Positions 1-12,864 of a stretch of DNA of 64,000 nt are shown one piece after another. The DNA is taken from contig JADNYV010000015.1 in assembly GCA_015501055.1 (NCBI GenBank), positions 62,001 through 126,000 on the forward strand, in the 5' to 3' direction. Made by a program: the position numbers and the translations under genes. Origin of the DNA: Mucidula mucida (lineage: Eukaryota; Basidiomycota; Agaricomycetes; Agaricales; Physalacriaceae). The notes under the pieces are model-generated. The model saw only the letters and a program-made list of their open reading frames with translations. It had not been told where the DNA came from and did not search any database. Each line of letters opens with the position of its first letter. Position 1 is the first letter of the stretch.

Positions 1-1
1 C

Positions 2-3000
2 ACCTTCCTCACACCGGAAGAGCGCAAACTCGCTGTCACTGTCCTCATGCTCAATTCTGATGCAATCGCTTTCACACCCGAAGAACGCGGTACTATACGC
101 AGCGACTACATCAGTCCCGCGATAATTCCACTGATCGAACACGAACCTTGGGTGCGAAAATCTTTTCCTATTCCGCCAGGTATCCGCGAGGAAGTTCATC
201 GCCAGGTCGAAGAGAAGGTCCGCCTTGGATTATGGGAGCCGTCGGATAGCTCGTATCGCACGCAGTGGTTCTGCGTTGCTAAAAAGGACGGGAAAATCAG
301 AATCGTCGTCAATCCTGACGACATGAACCGACATACCATTCGTACCACAGGCCAGCCACCTCTTCCCGACCAGTACTGTGAGCACGCCGCGGGTTGTACC
401 ATCTACACCCAACTAGACCTCCTCTCCGGCTACGACCAATCCCTGCTCGCCATCAGCTCTCGCGATCCCACCACAGTCGACACGCACCTTGGCCCAATGC
501 GTCTCACGACGCTCCCGCAAGGCTGGACTCTGTCGGTAAACATCTTCCACAACAACATCGCCTTCATCCTTCAGCACGAGACGGAAATCGCTCCGAACTT
601 CATCGACGATATCAACGTGCTTGGTCCGCGCACATATTATCGCCGAGCAGACGGTACCTACGAAACACATCCTGAGAACGATCTAGTTCGAAAGTTTGTA
701 TGGTATCACTTACTAGATGTCCATCGTATCCTCCATCGACTCAAGCGCGCCGGCGCGACAGTATCCGCGAAGAAGCTCAGAGTTGGCGTTCACGATGTTA
801 TCGTCCTTGGGCAGTTCTGCGACTTCGACGGCCGACTTCCGGAGTCACTCGCTGTTAACAAAATTCGCTCCTGGCCGCCTTGTCGCAATGTGAAAGGCGT
901 CCGCGGTTTCCTTGGTCTTGCAGGAACAGTACGCATCTGGATCAAAGGGTTTGCAGAGTTAGCCAAGCCATTGGTAATACTCACAACGAAGGACGCTACC
1001 TTTCGCTGGGAGTTAGTCCAGCAGTCCGCCATGGACACCCTCAAGGAAGTAATTGCCACCTGCCCCGCCATCCGTCCCATCGACTACAAATGTGGTCGAC
1101 TTGTTATCCTCTCCGTCGACACGTCCCACATCGCCTGCGGCTACCTCCTCCAGCAAGACGGCGAAGATTCCCGTCGTCGCATCGCCCGATTCGGCTCCAT
1201 TGCCTGGTCCGATGTCGAGCTGCGCTACTCGCAGGCCAAGCTCGAGCTTCGCGGTCTATGGCGCGCGCTCCACGCCATGCGAATGTACCTGGTCGGACTT
1301 CAGCACTTCGTCGTGGAAATGGACGCGAAATACGTACGTGGCATGCTCAACAATCCCGATGTCCACCCCAATGCGTCCGTGAACCGCTGGATTTCCGCCA
1401 TTCTACTCTTCAATTTTGACATCGTTCATGTGCCCGCCGACCGTTTCAAAGGACCGGATGGTCTCTCGAGACGCGAGGCTACCGATGATCCTGGGGATAT
1501 TCCTGACGATGAAGCTGAAGATTGGATTGATGATGAGGTCCTCGGCGCGACAGTTTGGGTTGGGTCCTTCCTACAGAACGAAACGGTTGGAAATGCTATA
1601 GTGGGAATGATCACGACAGCCGACTCACCAGTCGCGTCCTCATTTACTGCGGCAGCGAGCACTACAAAGGACGGTCCTCCACTGTCAGACGAGACTAGAC
1701 GCCGCGATGAGCATCTCGACGAGGTGAAGTTCTACCTTACTCACCTCAAAATTCCGCCATCTGTCGCCACCGACCGCATTCACGCACTCCAGCAGCGCGC
1801 ACGCCCTTACTTTGTTGCAAACGGCTACCTTTTCCGACGAGATCGTCATGGTCGCCACCAACTCGTTATTCCCTACGCCGGCCGTATGATTGTCCTTCGA
1901 ATGGCGCACGACCAGCTTGGACATCGTCGTGGATTTTATCCTGTCCGTCGACGCGTCGCAGACCGCTTCTGGTGGCCGAACATGGATGCTGATATCGCTT
2001 GGTATCTAAAAACATGCCATCAGTGTCAAGTCGAATCCACAGAGAAAGTTCACTTACCGCCAGTCATCTCATATCCTGCTGGGCTCTTCCAAAAGTGCCA
2101 CATCGACACCATGCACCTTCCCAAAGCGAACGGCTTCCAGTATATCATCACCGGCCGTTGCTCGCTCACGAACTGGCCGGAATTTCGCATGCTGCGATCC
2201 GAGACGGGAGAAACTGTGGGGCAGTTTATCTTTGAAGAAATTCTCTGTCGTTGGGGCGGGCTGTCTGAAATTTTCGTCACCGACAATGGCCCACCCATCA
2301 TCGCCGCCGTCGACTACCTCTCCAAGAAGTACGGCATCCGACACATTCGCATATCGGCCTATAATTCGCAGGCGAACGGTCTTGTTGAAGTCGGACACCG
2401 GCCGATTCGAGACGCACTAAAGAAGTTGTGTGAGAGCAAGGAAAAAGACTGGCCGAAGAAAGCGCACCTGGCTTTTTGGGCGGAACGGATCACCACCTCA
2501 CGACGAACTCGCATGTCTCCATTTTATGCCACCCACGGCGTCGAACCCCTCCTACCCTTCGACCTCCTCTATGCCACCTTCCTCTTCCCAGAATTCCACG
2601 GAAAGTTGTCAGACGCGGACCTCCTCTACATGAGGGCTCGTCAACTCGAACGACGCGACGAGGATATTGCTGACCTCGAAAAGCGAGTCATCGCCAGCCG
2701 CTTCCGTTCCATCGGTGACTTCGAACGACGCTATGCCAACACCATCCACGATTACGACTTCAAACCCGGCGCGTTAGTACTCGTCCTCAACAAGAAAATC
2801 GAGAAAGGAACCAACCGAAAATTTCGCCCGCGGTACTTTGGTCCTATGGTCGTTGTTCGTCGCAGCAAGGGAGGCGCGTACTATCTTGCTGAGCTCAACG
2901 GAGCAGTCTCCCGCTTGAAGTTTGCGGCTTTCCGTCTCATTCCGTATTATGCGCCGTCATCGAAGGAGTTCACCATTACCGAGTTTGTCGACCCAGCTGA

Positions 3001-3061
3001 CCTTGCTGGCATCGTGGATGACAGGCACGACGACGACGTGATGGTTGCGGACAAGGAGTGA
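2..3061 (+). mobile_element. Ty3/gypsy retrotransposon pol polyprotein (5' end outside window)
   Basis: The reading frame is open from the left edge to a TGA at 3061, so the true start and any gag lie outside. Order of domains: reverse transcriptase (YTQLDLLSGYD near 400-430, catalytic FIDD near 597-608, where YVDD or FIDD is usual), RNase H (Asp in SVDTS near 1112), an H-x4-H plus C-x2-C integrase zinc finger (1906-2030), the integrase core with Asp in HIDTM (2101), Asp in TDNG (2278) and Glu in GLVE (2383), then a GPF-type C-terminal module (RYFGPMVVV near 2833). RT-RNaseH-IN order defines Ty3/gypsy. No chromodomain is seen. The frame is free of stops over about 3 kb, so the copy may be young. 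It would copy its RNA to DNA and integrate it in the nucleus. Confidence 0.95.
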
Positions 3062-3140
3062 TCGGAGCTTGCAATTTTTTTCGTCGGATCACGGATCGAG
3101 TGGATCAACCCGGAGGTTGATATTCTAAGTTTGTATGGGA

Positions 3141-3453
3141 TGTAGGTTCGCGCCTCGCGCTAGGCGCACAGTCGGTCGGACTCGTCGGGACTGATAAGCT
3201 TGGACTCTTAGATTAGATACTTACCCCTTTTTAATAGCACATCTCCCGTATTATCACCTCATGTTTCTTTCATTCTTCTACTTACATGTCTCACCTCTTC
3301 ACACATTCTATAATAGCACGTCGTGTATTCATCTACTTACAGTACTTATACCTCTCGCTTGTCGTAGTCTACAGACAACAAACAGCCCACTTCGCACACG
3401 CACACATCATCTGAACTAAGCTCGCTGCACTCAGAGCTATCGACGACTCTACA
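3141..3453 (+). repeat. Probable 3' LTR of the gypsy element
   Basis: The 313-bp stretch begins TGTAG and ends CTACA, a perfect 5-bp terminal inverted repeat. It starts 80 bp after the pol stop. Sequence related to a P450 exon resumes directly after it at about 3454. A TATA-like TATAATAGCAC lies near 3309. The 5' LTR and the left target duplication are outside the window, so the boundary rests on the termini and on where P450 homology restarts. An alternative LTR start at TGATATTC (3118) is possible because no clear polypurine tract precedes 3141. Confidence 0.65.
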
Positions 3454-3851
3454 CCGCCATATTCCAACCCCATCCCATCAGCTCTGCCATATGGAATACT
3501 TGCAGGACCATGAGTGTCGGGTTAGTGGACACTAAGCCAAGAACACTTACTAGGCCTGGTGGAGTAATTGCTAGAACGTTTCTCCAACAGATCGCTCGCG
3601 GCTTTGAAGGAGTTAACAACGACGATAGGCTGGCCGAAGACTTTGAACGACATAACGTCGCCAAAGGTCTCTCCCCATTTCAGGTACGTCAGCCAAAGAT
3701 GGTGGGTAGGACGACCAAAGACCTTCCCGACGAAAGGGAGTCCGCGTGGGCCGGGAGGTAAGGGCAGCCTAGCGCGATGGGTAGGAAGAACCCCGCTTAA
3801 AGTGAGGCCGATGAGTAGTAGTAGCAGGGCAAATATGGCAGAGGGTTCCAT
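3454..3851 (-). pseudogene. Cytochrome P450, 5' fragment interrupted by retrotransposon
   Basis: Exon 1 starts at the ATG at 3851 with a hydrophobic membrane anchor followed by LPLPPGPRGLPFVGK, the proline-rich hinge of microsomal P450s, and ends near the conserved SSNYSTRPS. A second exon begins FHMAELMGWGW and stops matching at about 3454, exactly at the LTR end. The I-helix, ExxR and heme loop are absent. It is closely related to the intact P450 at 5134-7309, so the two look like a tandem pair. The missing 3' part may lie left of the retrotransposon, outside the window. Confidence 0.85.
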
Positions 3852-3853
3852 TT

Positions 3854-5133
3854 CAGAGACTGGCGCCAGTGGGGCTCATCTGAAGTCTGGATCGGCGAAA
3901 TAAATAGAGAGGGACTCTTCTGCTGAACGATAACGTACGTGTTGTATACTTCAGCCATGTCTTCGCCATGATAGACGTATGGACGCCACTACATATTCAT
4001 CGCTCTTTGGACGACTGCGATTATTGGCTTGTGTACTCCAGACTCTGTCAAGTGATGACGCGGAAACAATTGGCAAATCAAGGATTGCAGACTATTCGCA
4101 AGCCAACGGTTCTTCCAACACGGAGGTTATCATCAGGTGGTTTCGCCTCGCGACACTTGGCGTTTTGGGGACTAGAGGACGTATATGATTAGTACCCAGA
4201 CACTTGAATTGCCCAGCATGATAAGCTCACCTGCATGATTGACAGGATTCGAAGACACCTTTTCATGAGAATTGCTACTCATTGGATTCTACCATCGCCT
4301 GAATTGTGTGCCTGCTCCTTGAACAGCCGACAGCGCGAGACATTTCGAACGAAAAAGGAAGTTTGTCCTGATACAAATTCAAAAGCACGCGTTAAGAACA
4401 GAAAATGGAGTCGAACTTTCTGCATTTGACAAATCTTCTCCTTCCAAGTCCCGATACGAAGCCGCCTGATATCAAGATGCCCACATTAACATTTTGTTCC
4501 CGATAGACCGAATAGTGTACTCACGATAGAGGACCATCTGACAAGACATCCGCAAAACTCTCCTCTGCATCATGCACACAGCACAAGGCATCACCCAGAG
4601 AATGCATGTGAGGCCAAGGAGGATTACGTTCGTTGGAGGTATCAGCTGAGATATATCCTGATGACCGTTAGTCTAATATAGACGAGGGACTTGAAGATGA
4701 CTATCACCTTCATTGTCCTCAACGACGTGAGCCCTTTTGGGCGGCGGATAACCGGGCTCGTATAGCTTGGGCATCATGATGGGGCTGAAGTCCCGCCTTG
4801 CAGTTTCAATTTGAATCGCACTGGCGGCATTTGCGGAGATCATGTCAAGTGCATACACCAGGTGGGAAGAATCAAAAGGTCGATGTGACGGAATGTCATG
4901 GTCACAGCCAACCGCATTTCCAGGAAAGGCCTTCAAAGGCGCCATACTGTGGCTGCGCCTCACGCGGTTGCGTTCTTTCTTGTATCGCTTTCGTTAGTGC
5001 CTACTGACATCAACAAGATCATCTTGCCGTTTCCGAACCTGTTGACAAACTGCCCCAGAAACAGGTGTATTTCCCAAGGGTCCAACTCTCCGCTGGGTCA
5101 TGCCTCGATAATGATACAGCAAAAATCTGCATT
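3854..5133. other. Intergenic, no gene supported
   Basis: About 1.3 kb upstream of the truncated P450 and downstream of the next P450. Only short open frames occur and none resembles a known protein or shows convincing splice structure. It presumably holds the promoter of the truncated P450 and the 3' untranslated region of the next one. Confidence 0.5.
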
Positions 5134-7309
5134 TCACACCACCATCGTCGCTGAATCGACCAGGTCTGCGACGGAACTGAACCGAGGCGTTATCTTACAT
5201 CTGAACGGATACCGATGTCTAGGAGATTCGTATCAGCGCGTATCCTAGAGAGAACTAAACCAGCGACGTACGAAACAAATTCACCACCGTACGCAATGTC
5301 ATCAACGAGAATCGTTTCCCCATTCTCGTCCACGGCATTCGACATTGTGAACGCCCACAGTAAGGACGAGATAACGTTATACGCCGTATCAAGAGAAAGG
5401 AATCGTCCTGGACATATCCTTCGGAACGTGGTGAGCTGACTCCGCCTGGAAGGACAAAGGATTTGAAGGTACCTTCTCCCGAACCCAAATGCACCACTGG
5501 TCGTGGGGCTCGGTTCAGGATTATCGCCTAGAAAGCGGTCGGGGTTGAACGTCTCCGGAGCCTTGTAGACTCCCTCGTCTTGCATGATGGCCCTTTACGA
5601 CGATATGCATCAACAAACCCACAAAGATTTGTCGGAGCCTTACCATACATTCGGCATGATAATCGAACCTGTGCGAAAGCATCCAGACGCTGTACACGGA
5701 TGAAGAGAGCGCGACAACACACCGGCAGGTACGAAATAGCCATCATAAACATCATCAGCTTTGCTGTAATGGGCCATAGCTAAATAATAAGTCGTCATTC
5801 GTTACGCACTTCACAGTCGTCGAAGAGCATGTACCAAGCGGAGTCACTGGACGCCATCTGAAAGACTCGAGGAGAATGGCTTGTATATATGGAAGCTTAG
5901 GCCTGTCGTCGAAAATTGGAAGGCGCTGACGACCGACGACCTCGTCCAATTCTGCCAGGGCGCGGCGCTGCACCTCGGGGTGATTCACCATCGCCATGAT
6001 CATCGTCAAAAGGATCACATATGACTACGGAGAACGTCAATTTGTCTAAATGAGGGGATGCTTCGACGACTGACCGTGTCGGCGCCAGCTTGACAAACAA
6101 ACTGAGTTCAAGATAGTTCGGTTATCATGCAGAAACGGCGTACCACTGAATGCGGCCCCAGCAACATCCCTTAGCTCAGCTTCACCAAAATCCGGAGGAC
6201 TCGATGCGTTTCGGAGTTTCTCGAGATTCACACTCACAAACGAGGGTGGCGCAGTGCCGTCGTTCTTCAAAATAGATGTTCTAGGAAGCGAATTATAAAT
6301 ATATAAGTGAGACATGAACGCTGTATTTCAAAGCTTCCTCAAAAGGTACGTTGCGCATGGCCATGGAGGCCTCGACACTTTCTTTCGCCAGTCTTTGGTG
6401 CCCTGAGAACGGAAACCATGCTGTGAACAAACGTCAGTACACGATGACGGTCGAGGATGTGGGCATCTACATGGCACGTATTTGAGGACGGGCAGAAAGT
6501 CGACAATAAATGTTCCGGGAATTACGGCGGCCGCGATGGGCAAGTGTGCTGCGCGACTGGCGAACTCCACAAACCAATCGTTCTGTTCCTTGGAATTATA
6601 GCCGTAGGTAAGGAGCAATATCAGAGAGCTGGGGTGACTGGCTTGCTGCTCAGACTACCACATACAATCGAAGATGTGTACTCACTAGAAGACGTGAGTA
6701 GCAAACTCCTCTGGGGACTGGAGTATCCTGCAAAGCAAAGCAACGGTCGCTTGCAGTTGAGCAGGATGGTATGAAGGGAGTTGCTTCGCTTGGAAGTGTT
6801 GGTGGAAGAGGCGACGACGACGTCTAGAAAGAGAGATTACTCAGAGTTGAGTTCATGCGTCCAACATAAGTATTACACCGACCTCCATCCGTCCGTAGTC
6901 GTCATGAGGGCCGTGATCCACCCCCATCCCATTAACTCGGCCGCCATATGGAAGCCTGGCAGTATGATCAGAGGCTTGTTCAGCGTATAGAAAGGCAAGA
7001 TGACTGGCGAGGTCTCGCAGAGTAATTCCTTGACCTCTTATTCAATAGGTCGTTCGCCGCCTTGAGGGAATTGAGTACGATGATTGGCTGCCCCAAGACC
7101 TTAAATGACATGATGTCGCCAAAGGTGGCGCCCCACTTCGTGTATGTAAGCCAAGCATGGTGGGACGGACGACCAAAGAGCTTCCCAGCGATAGGTAACC
7201 CTCGTGGGCCTGGGGGTAGAGGGAGCTTGGGGTGATGGGTGGAAAGAACGCTGCGTAATATGAGGTAGGACAGTAACAGAAAGAAGGCAGAGAGAAGAGA
7301 AGAATCCAT
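5134..7309 (-). CDS. Cytochrome P450 monooxygenase (multi-exon)
   Basis: Microsomal heme-thiolate monooxygenase of unknown substrate; it would use electrons from P450 reductase at the ER. Start ATG at 7309, stop TGA at 5134-5136. Visible in order: N-terminal anchor, LPLPPGPRGLPIAGK hinge, exon FHMAAELMGWGW, C-helix region FHQHFQAKQL, I-helix AGADT (near 6090), ExxR in ESFRWRPVTPLG (near 5860), the PERF-equivalent FNPDRFLGDN, and heme loop FGFGRR/ICPGRF with the Cys ligand and an intron between RR and IC. The C-terminus is HRYPFRCKI and about 25 more residues. All junctions checked keep frame, so it appears intact. It is the tandem partner of the fragment at 3454-3851. Confidence 0.9.
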
Positions 7310-8208
7310 GTCAATCACTAGCGGAGCGAGATAGATGACGCGCGAATATATACGTTTTTCGTCGACCCCTACGTTCCCGCGCCATAACGTACGTTCGGAG
7401 CACCGCGTCTTCAGCGCCGTAAATTAGATTCGGCGCTGTTACTATAATGCCGCGATCTATCGAACTTCACGCGTTAGGCGCTGTCTTGCATACATTCATT
7501 TTGATGGGATCTGTCAGAGTGCAAAACAAGGCATCGTATCCGGTGCCTTTCATTCTAAAGATCTAGAAATCCGTTTTGCCATCAGTACTTGTGCTATGAC
7601 TGTATCTTGCTGGAAAAAGTGGTGCAATGAAAGCAGCTTACCGTGCTGTAGGCAATATAATAGGCAGGCCTCCGAACTTGAGCGCAATCTCATGGTACAG
7701 TGAGACCTTTGATATCAAAGCGATGGTCAGTGATACCCATCCCGTGATTTATATCGAGGAGTATCTAAGACGAGTCCTCCGAGTGAGTTTATCTTTCCCA
7801 CTCCAAACCAATACGACTCACGCAGCACGCACGCTGATACCGCCTGCTTCCTAGAGGCGTGCCTAGTACAAATGGAACTCGTGTAAAGCTATCCGAATGG
7901 GATGTCGAGACTTGCAAAAGTGGTATGCATTTCTCATGCTGTGAGCGCTTTCGTCCATGAATCCGGAGAGGAGGTCCTCAATTGATAGGCAGACGGTGGC
8001 AGACATCGGTTGTTGAATGGTTCAAAACGCAATTCTGAGCAGTTGCATGCTTTGGGGATCACAATTGCGAAGAATTGCGACAAGCACGCAAAGTAGTAGA
8101 CTCTGTCTTTTCCAGCAGGAAATAGTTCTGCAAAAGCGGTGCCGGCGGCATTGCGCTTGTTGACTGCGTGACTCGCGTGCTGGTCACGTGCGCGACGCGT
8201 CGTATTTG
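7310..8208. other. Intergenic between divergent P450 and histone H3
   Basis: No gene supported. The stretch separates the minus-strand P450 from the plus-strand H3 and must carry both promoters. Near the H3 end is a CACGTG E-box-like hexamer at about 8184-8189, in GGTCACGTGCGCG. Confidence 0.5.
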
Positions 8209-8217
8209 TATATATAA
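8209..8217 (+). promoter_or_regulatory. TATA box of histone H3
   Basis: TATATATAA lies about 100 bp upstream of the H3 ATG, a normal distance for a fungal core promoter with a short leader. Confidence 0.7.
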
Positions 8218-8248
8218 CAGGGGCCTCAACGATCGCTCTTGATCTTCG

Positions 8249-8272
8249 ACCACCACCACCACCACCACCACC
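8249..8272 (+). repeat. (ACC)8 microsatellite in the H3 leader
   Basis: Eight tandem ACC triplets sit between the TATA box and the ATG, so they are probably transcribed as part of the 5' untranslated region. Length variation between strains would be expected. Confidence 0.85.
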
Positions 8273-8314
8273 CTACCTCAAGACCTACGACGCCACTTGC
8301 CTACACAACTCTCA

Positions 8315-8879
<565 letters not shown>

Positions 8880-9388
8880 AGCATTCATCGTTATCCTTGA
8901 TATGTACAGTAGCATCCCATTTATGTGTACCACTTTTAGCATTGTCACTATGGAAGACATGGCGCACTTGACGTCCAAATATTTATCATATTCAGTTTGA
9001 GGCAATCGCTTCACGCGACGCTGGATAAATGCTGTTCTCTTCTCTCCTCAGTCCTGGAGGGGCTAACTTGGATTCCAAAAGTCGAAAGTCGATAAAACTG
9101 TGACTGCGGGACCAACTCACAGGCGAGGAAATGAATCACATACATTACCTTCTAACACGTTCTCTACAGCATAGTAACAGCTGCTGATTAAATGCTCTTC
9201 TTCGGCAACTAAAAGTGTCAGATCGCCTGTGAAGTTCAGAGCTCCCCTGGTCAGCAACGACAATAGCAACTTCTTATTATTCTTCGTATCTAAGGAAGCT
9301 TGATGTCTTTGACCTCGAATTGGATGAATGCCCGCAAGTACAATAAGCACCTGCCTTGTTCCCTAATTGTCAATGCTTGTATTTGCGT
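8880..9388. other. Intergenic after H3
   Basis: Contains the H3 3' untranslated region and the promoter of the next small gene. No coding potential recognised. Confidence 0.5.
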
Positions 9389-9396
9389 TATAAAAT
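9389..9396 (+). promoter_or_regulatory. TATA box upstream of small C2H2 gene
   Basis: TATAAAAT about 72 bp before the ATG at 9468, in the right orientation for the downstream open frame. Confidence 0.55.
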
Positions 9397-9467
9397 AGTG
9401 CGAGTCCAACCATCCCTCTGCCAGAACTACCTCAGCATGCTACTCACACTGACACTTGCTGGACGAG

Positions 9468-9914
9468 ATGAAGTCCAATAATATCGAACCAACCTCGCCT
9501 GCATCCGAGATATCTTCTCAACAATCTTATCCACTATCGCCTTTGCTAGTCCCTGCTCCGTTTGACTCCTCGCAATCCTCTGCCTCTGATTATGACCTGG
9601 AGTCAGAGCAGCCATCACTGCTCTTCAAATCTCCCTCGCCACTGCCTTCAGTATTAGGCAAGCACGTACGAAGCGAAGTTGGCGATGGGCCCACGCACAC
9701 TCGTCGACGGTCTGCGAGGATTCTTAAACTCCAAGCTCCCTCGGGATCTCCCGCACATCATGTCCAGAGTCTACAAGCACATCGAAACTTGTCTAGTGCA
9801 AGTGTAGTCTGCTTGAAGTGTGGCGAAGTGTTCTCAAGGAAAGACTCTTTGAGGCGACACCTGAAAAAGGCATGTGCGAAAGCCGGGATTGGTTCCTCTG
9901 TCAGGAACGTATAG
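9468..9914 (+). CDS. Small single-zinc-finger protein (148 aa)
   Basis: Uninterrupted frame from ATG 9468; an earlier ATG at 9437 runs into a stop within 15 codons. The first two thirds are Ser/Pro-rich and low in structure. A basic patch, TRRRSARILK, could be a nuclear signal. Near the end is one zinc finger, CLKCGEVFSRKDSLRRHL, with C-x2-C and one clear zinc-ligand His; the following KKAC could supply a Cys as fourth ligand (C2HC form). One finger is usually too little for specific DNA binding, so it may dimerise or act as a cofactor. No orthologue is recognised. The TATA box at 9389 supports its being a gene. Confidence 0.7.
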   Translation: MKSNNIEPTSPASEISSQQSYPLSPLLVPAPFDSSQSSASDYDLESEQPSLLFKSPSPLPSVLGKHVRSEVGDGPTHTRRRSARILKLQAPSGSPAHHVQSLQAHRNLSSASVVCLKCGEVFSRKDSLRRHLKKACAKAGIGSSVRNV

Positions 9915-10609
9915 GGTTTTGGCGCCTGCATGAGGCGTCCAGATTCGGCGGGAGTGCTGGGGCTGTACACCATATCAATTCATTCACGTCGCGTTCAGCT
10001 GCTGTACTCAAATCATCGTCGACGATCTGCGCTTTGCATGAGTCAGTGCGCTATTAACGTTCAGTACCATCGATTCATTCCTGAGGTGGGGAAACGTTCA
10101 TGCACAGCTTTCAGAAGTTCTTTGGGGCCTTCCTTCCGCGTTGAGTCGGCGCCTACGAGTCAAGAAGCTTGTGAGCCTAACGTCATTCGACGGCGAACTC
10201 GAATCTGATATCCTAAATCATCCTGACCATAACTATTTCTGACTCTTCAGTCTCTCCTGCCTTCCACCAAAAAATGGCGTCTGCAGAATTGTCATTTGTA
10301 TAATCTTCCTTCTCGGCGCAACGGACCATCGGACTAATATATCGACGTCTCGTAGTACCGACTCAGGGCCACTCAACAGCTTTTCAGAGAGCTACACGCG
10401 ATATCCGCGAGGACATTTGTGTACGCCCCATCTTCATTACCACTTGAGTCAACACAGCCTGGCCAGGTGTCATCGGAACCGCCACCTTGAATGATGCCTC
10501 GCTCTTCATGGCCTATAAGTACAAGGTCGTTGATTAGAGTAGAGTAATCATGGAGTACAACTACCGCCATAGCTTGCCCGAACCCGCCTATCCTGTCCAA
10601 GCCCTCAAC
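9915..10609. other. Intergenic between the two C2H2 genes
   Basis: Short frames on both strands only. A minus frame at 10373-10600 contains GIIQGGGSDDTWPG but has no supported start, splicing or family match, so it was not called. Confidence 0.4.
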
Positions 10610-11438
10610 ATGGCGAGTAGCTCGTCACTGTCAAGGACGAGTCAGTCTTCGTAAGTCCTATCACGTTCAGAGCTCTCATAGAAAGGACTAACGGAGCACA
10701 CAGTTTCATCGATCACTCGACGGGTGACACGGTCCCACTGTACGTACCAACGAGCATCATGAGCATAAACAAATTTACAACAGCTGCTAGGTTCCCGAGC
10801 GACCTCCTAGATCCCTATAATTTCGGACCCGTTTATTCAGGTGGATTCTCAGAGTCGGAGTGCGCCACTATCATCTATTGTCTTGAGGGTGCCTGATCAA
10901 TGTTCAGAGCAATAGACATATTCCAAGCTGATTTTGACTCACCGTACAACATCGGACTCGCTCACGAAAGTCGACTGGGTGCCCCGTCAGCCTCTACCTC
11001 GCTTTCAGGTAGGTCTCTTCGATTCTTACACTTGTACCGCACTTGAACTGGCACGGAACAGAGAGCCGTCCAGAACCAAGCGAGCCGCTTCACAGTCGTC
11101 GCATCCCATGCCTCGTCGAAGGCTGCAAGACGACCTTTGCCAACATCAAGAACCGAGATCGCCACCTAAAGCATATCCGGCATGCCGCGTCCCCGCATGG
11201 CCAAGACGTTTTTTGGAACTGCAACACATGCGAGCCGTCCAGGAAGTTGACGCGACGGGACGGGAATCGCAGGCACGGCCTGTCAGTCCATTTGGTGAAG
11301 AAGTGGGACGAGTGGTTGGACGAGTATTGTCGGAAAATTCAAGCGATGAAGAATCGTGTTGTTACAAGGGAGAGAGAGCAGCTGAAGAGGGAGAGGGAGG
11401 AGAAGTTGCTGAGAGAGTGCGGACGAAGATCGATATGA
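10610..11438 (+). CDS. C2H2 zinc-finger protein, probably spliced
   Basis: The last exon (about 11062-11438) is secure. It carries two fingers, CLVEGCKTTFANIKNRDRHL (C-x4-C, then H-x5-H) and CNTC...RRHGLSVH (C-x2-C, then H-x4-H), followed by a highly charged helix rich in Arg, Glu and Lys that may be a coiled coil. Upstream, an ATG at 10610 opens MASSSSLSRTSQSS, followed by two plausible introns and an acidic segment (FPSDLLDPYNFG). The intron GTAGGT...CAG at about 11008-11061 joins in frame to ESRPEPSEPL. The junction near 10860-10910 could not be settled, so the 5' half is provisional. Likely a nuclear regulator. Its finger layout resembles the gene at 47585-49130. Confidence 0.55.
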
Positions 11439-12864
11439 GAGTGGCTGTAGAGCAGACACACAAGGACGACAAGATTCAGCGTGTACTTTAGACTCGGAAG
11501 AACCAGGAGCATTCTGCCTTTGACATATCCGCTGATGTATTCTTCGATTGAAGTCAAAGAGATTTTCATTGATACACGCAAGCTGTCGAGACTCGAGCAA
11601 GCGTGAAAAGGAAAAGGCTAGCTGTGTCACCGGCGTGACAATGGCATCAGTGCCACGTGAAAATTGCGCGGCGTTCCTCCTTTTCATTCTGAACGGCGAC
11701 TACATGCATGAGTCAAGCTCGTAGAGGCCATCGTTCAGATGGCGATGTCGAAATTCAATTCTCGTTGACATCTGGCGTGCACGAGAAGTAATCAGAGAAC
11801 GGGTCTCAACATTGTCGACAAACCGTCGCCCTGCGCAAGTCGCCACAGAATCGTGGCGGGGCTCTGCGAGTGCACCACGTTTTACCACATGAATCGGAAA
11901 GGGATCTCACTGAACGCGCGCCAGCTTCTCAGAACCCACCGATGGTGAACCTAACAACTCCCTTCGACAATCTGTGCCACCATCTCTGTTTTTTATGCTC
12001 CTAAAGGTATGTCGCCGCGAGTCAGTTCGCTTCTTAAACGATAATAACACTACCAGATCTTTCTTGATATCGTCGATTAACTCAAGCTCCAAGCTTCGGA
12101 TTTCCGTCTACTTTCTCAAAGCTTCGAGCTTTGCGTCATTCTTCGAGCGTAATTCGGTCTGGCCCTTCGCCTTGTTCCCGATCAAGTCAGATGAGTTGTA
12201 ATTCCAGCTCTTCTCGAGTCGTTTGGTAGCAATCAAGACACGTTCCTCTTGGTGTTGAAAAACCCAATCGTTCACTTACGCCGCCATCATTCTAGGATTA
12301 CATGTGAGCGCATGTCCGAAAGCCTAAGGGAACCGATGAGGGAAATTTTCCCCTCGTGACCACCAAGTTCGACTTCTTGACGATCATATGTCAAGAAAGC
12401 ACTGCGTACGAGTTTAGCAAGACTATATTGGGTTCGCCTGGGCATGTCCTTGGTCATATGTTTGGTGTAGGTAAGTATTGAACATTACCATCTTCGGCTT
12501 CTGACAATAGCAGCACCCTTTCTTCAAATTTCTCTCATGAACTGTCTAACAGACATCTCCATATCCAGGTCAATCCATCGATTGCACGCCGACCATGTGC
12601 ACTTTATCTCGTTCGATTCAATGGGTGCCAGCTGCATGGGACTCGGACATCTACCGAATCATCCACAAATAACGTCCCGGCTCGTCGTTATTGGCGCTCC
12701 ACGACTTCTGCGAATCAACACAAAGCCACGAAACCCGCATGGGGATTCATATTTGATACATCTGCGAACATGTCGGATGTGACTCGTCATGTCAACGATA
12801 GAAACTTCGGCTCAAAAGTCCACAGTCAAGTTCTATCCTCCAAGCTCTGCTCTTGTCAAGCAGC
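11439..12864. other. Intergenic, 1.4 kb
   Basis: No gene supported on either strand. The right end must hold the promoter of the P450 starting at 12865. Confidence 0.45.

Noticed and set aside
4673..4963. Minus-strand open frame of 96 codons beginning MRRSHSMAP
   Set aside because: No domain, no splice context and composition not distinctive; a shared CATGTCAAGTGCAT with the transposon at about 22808 is too short to support homology.
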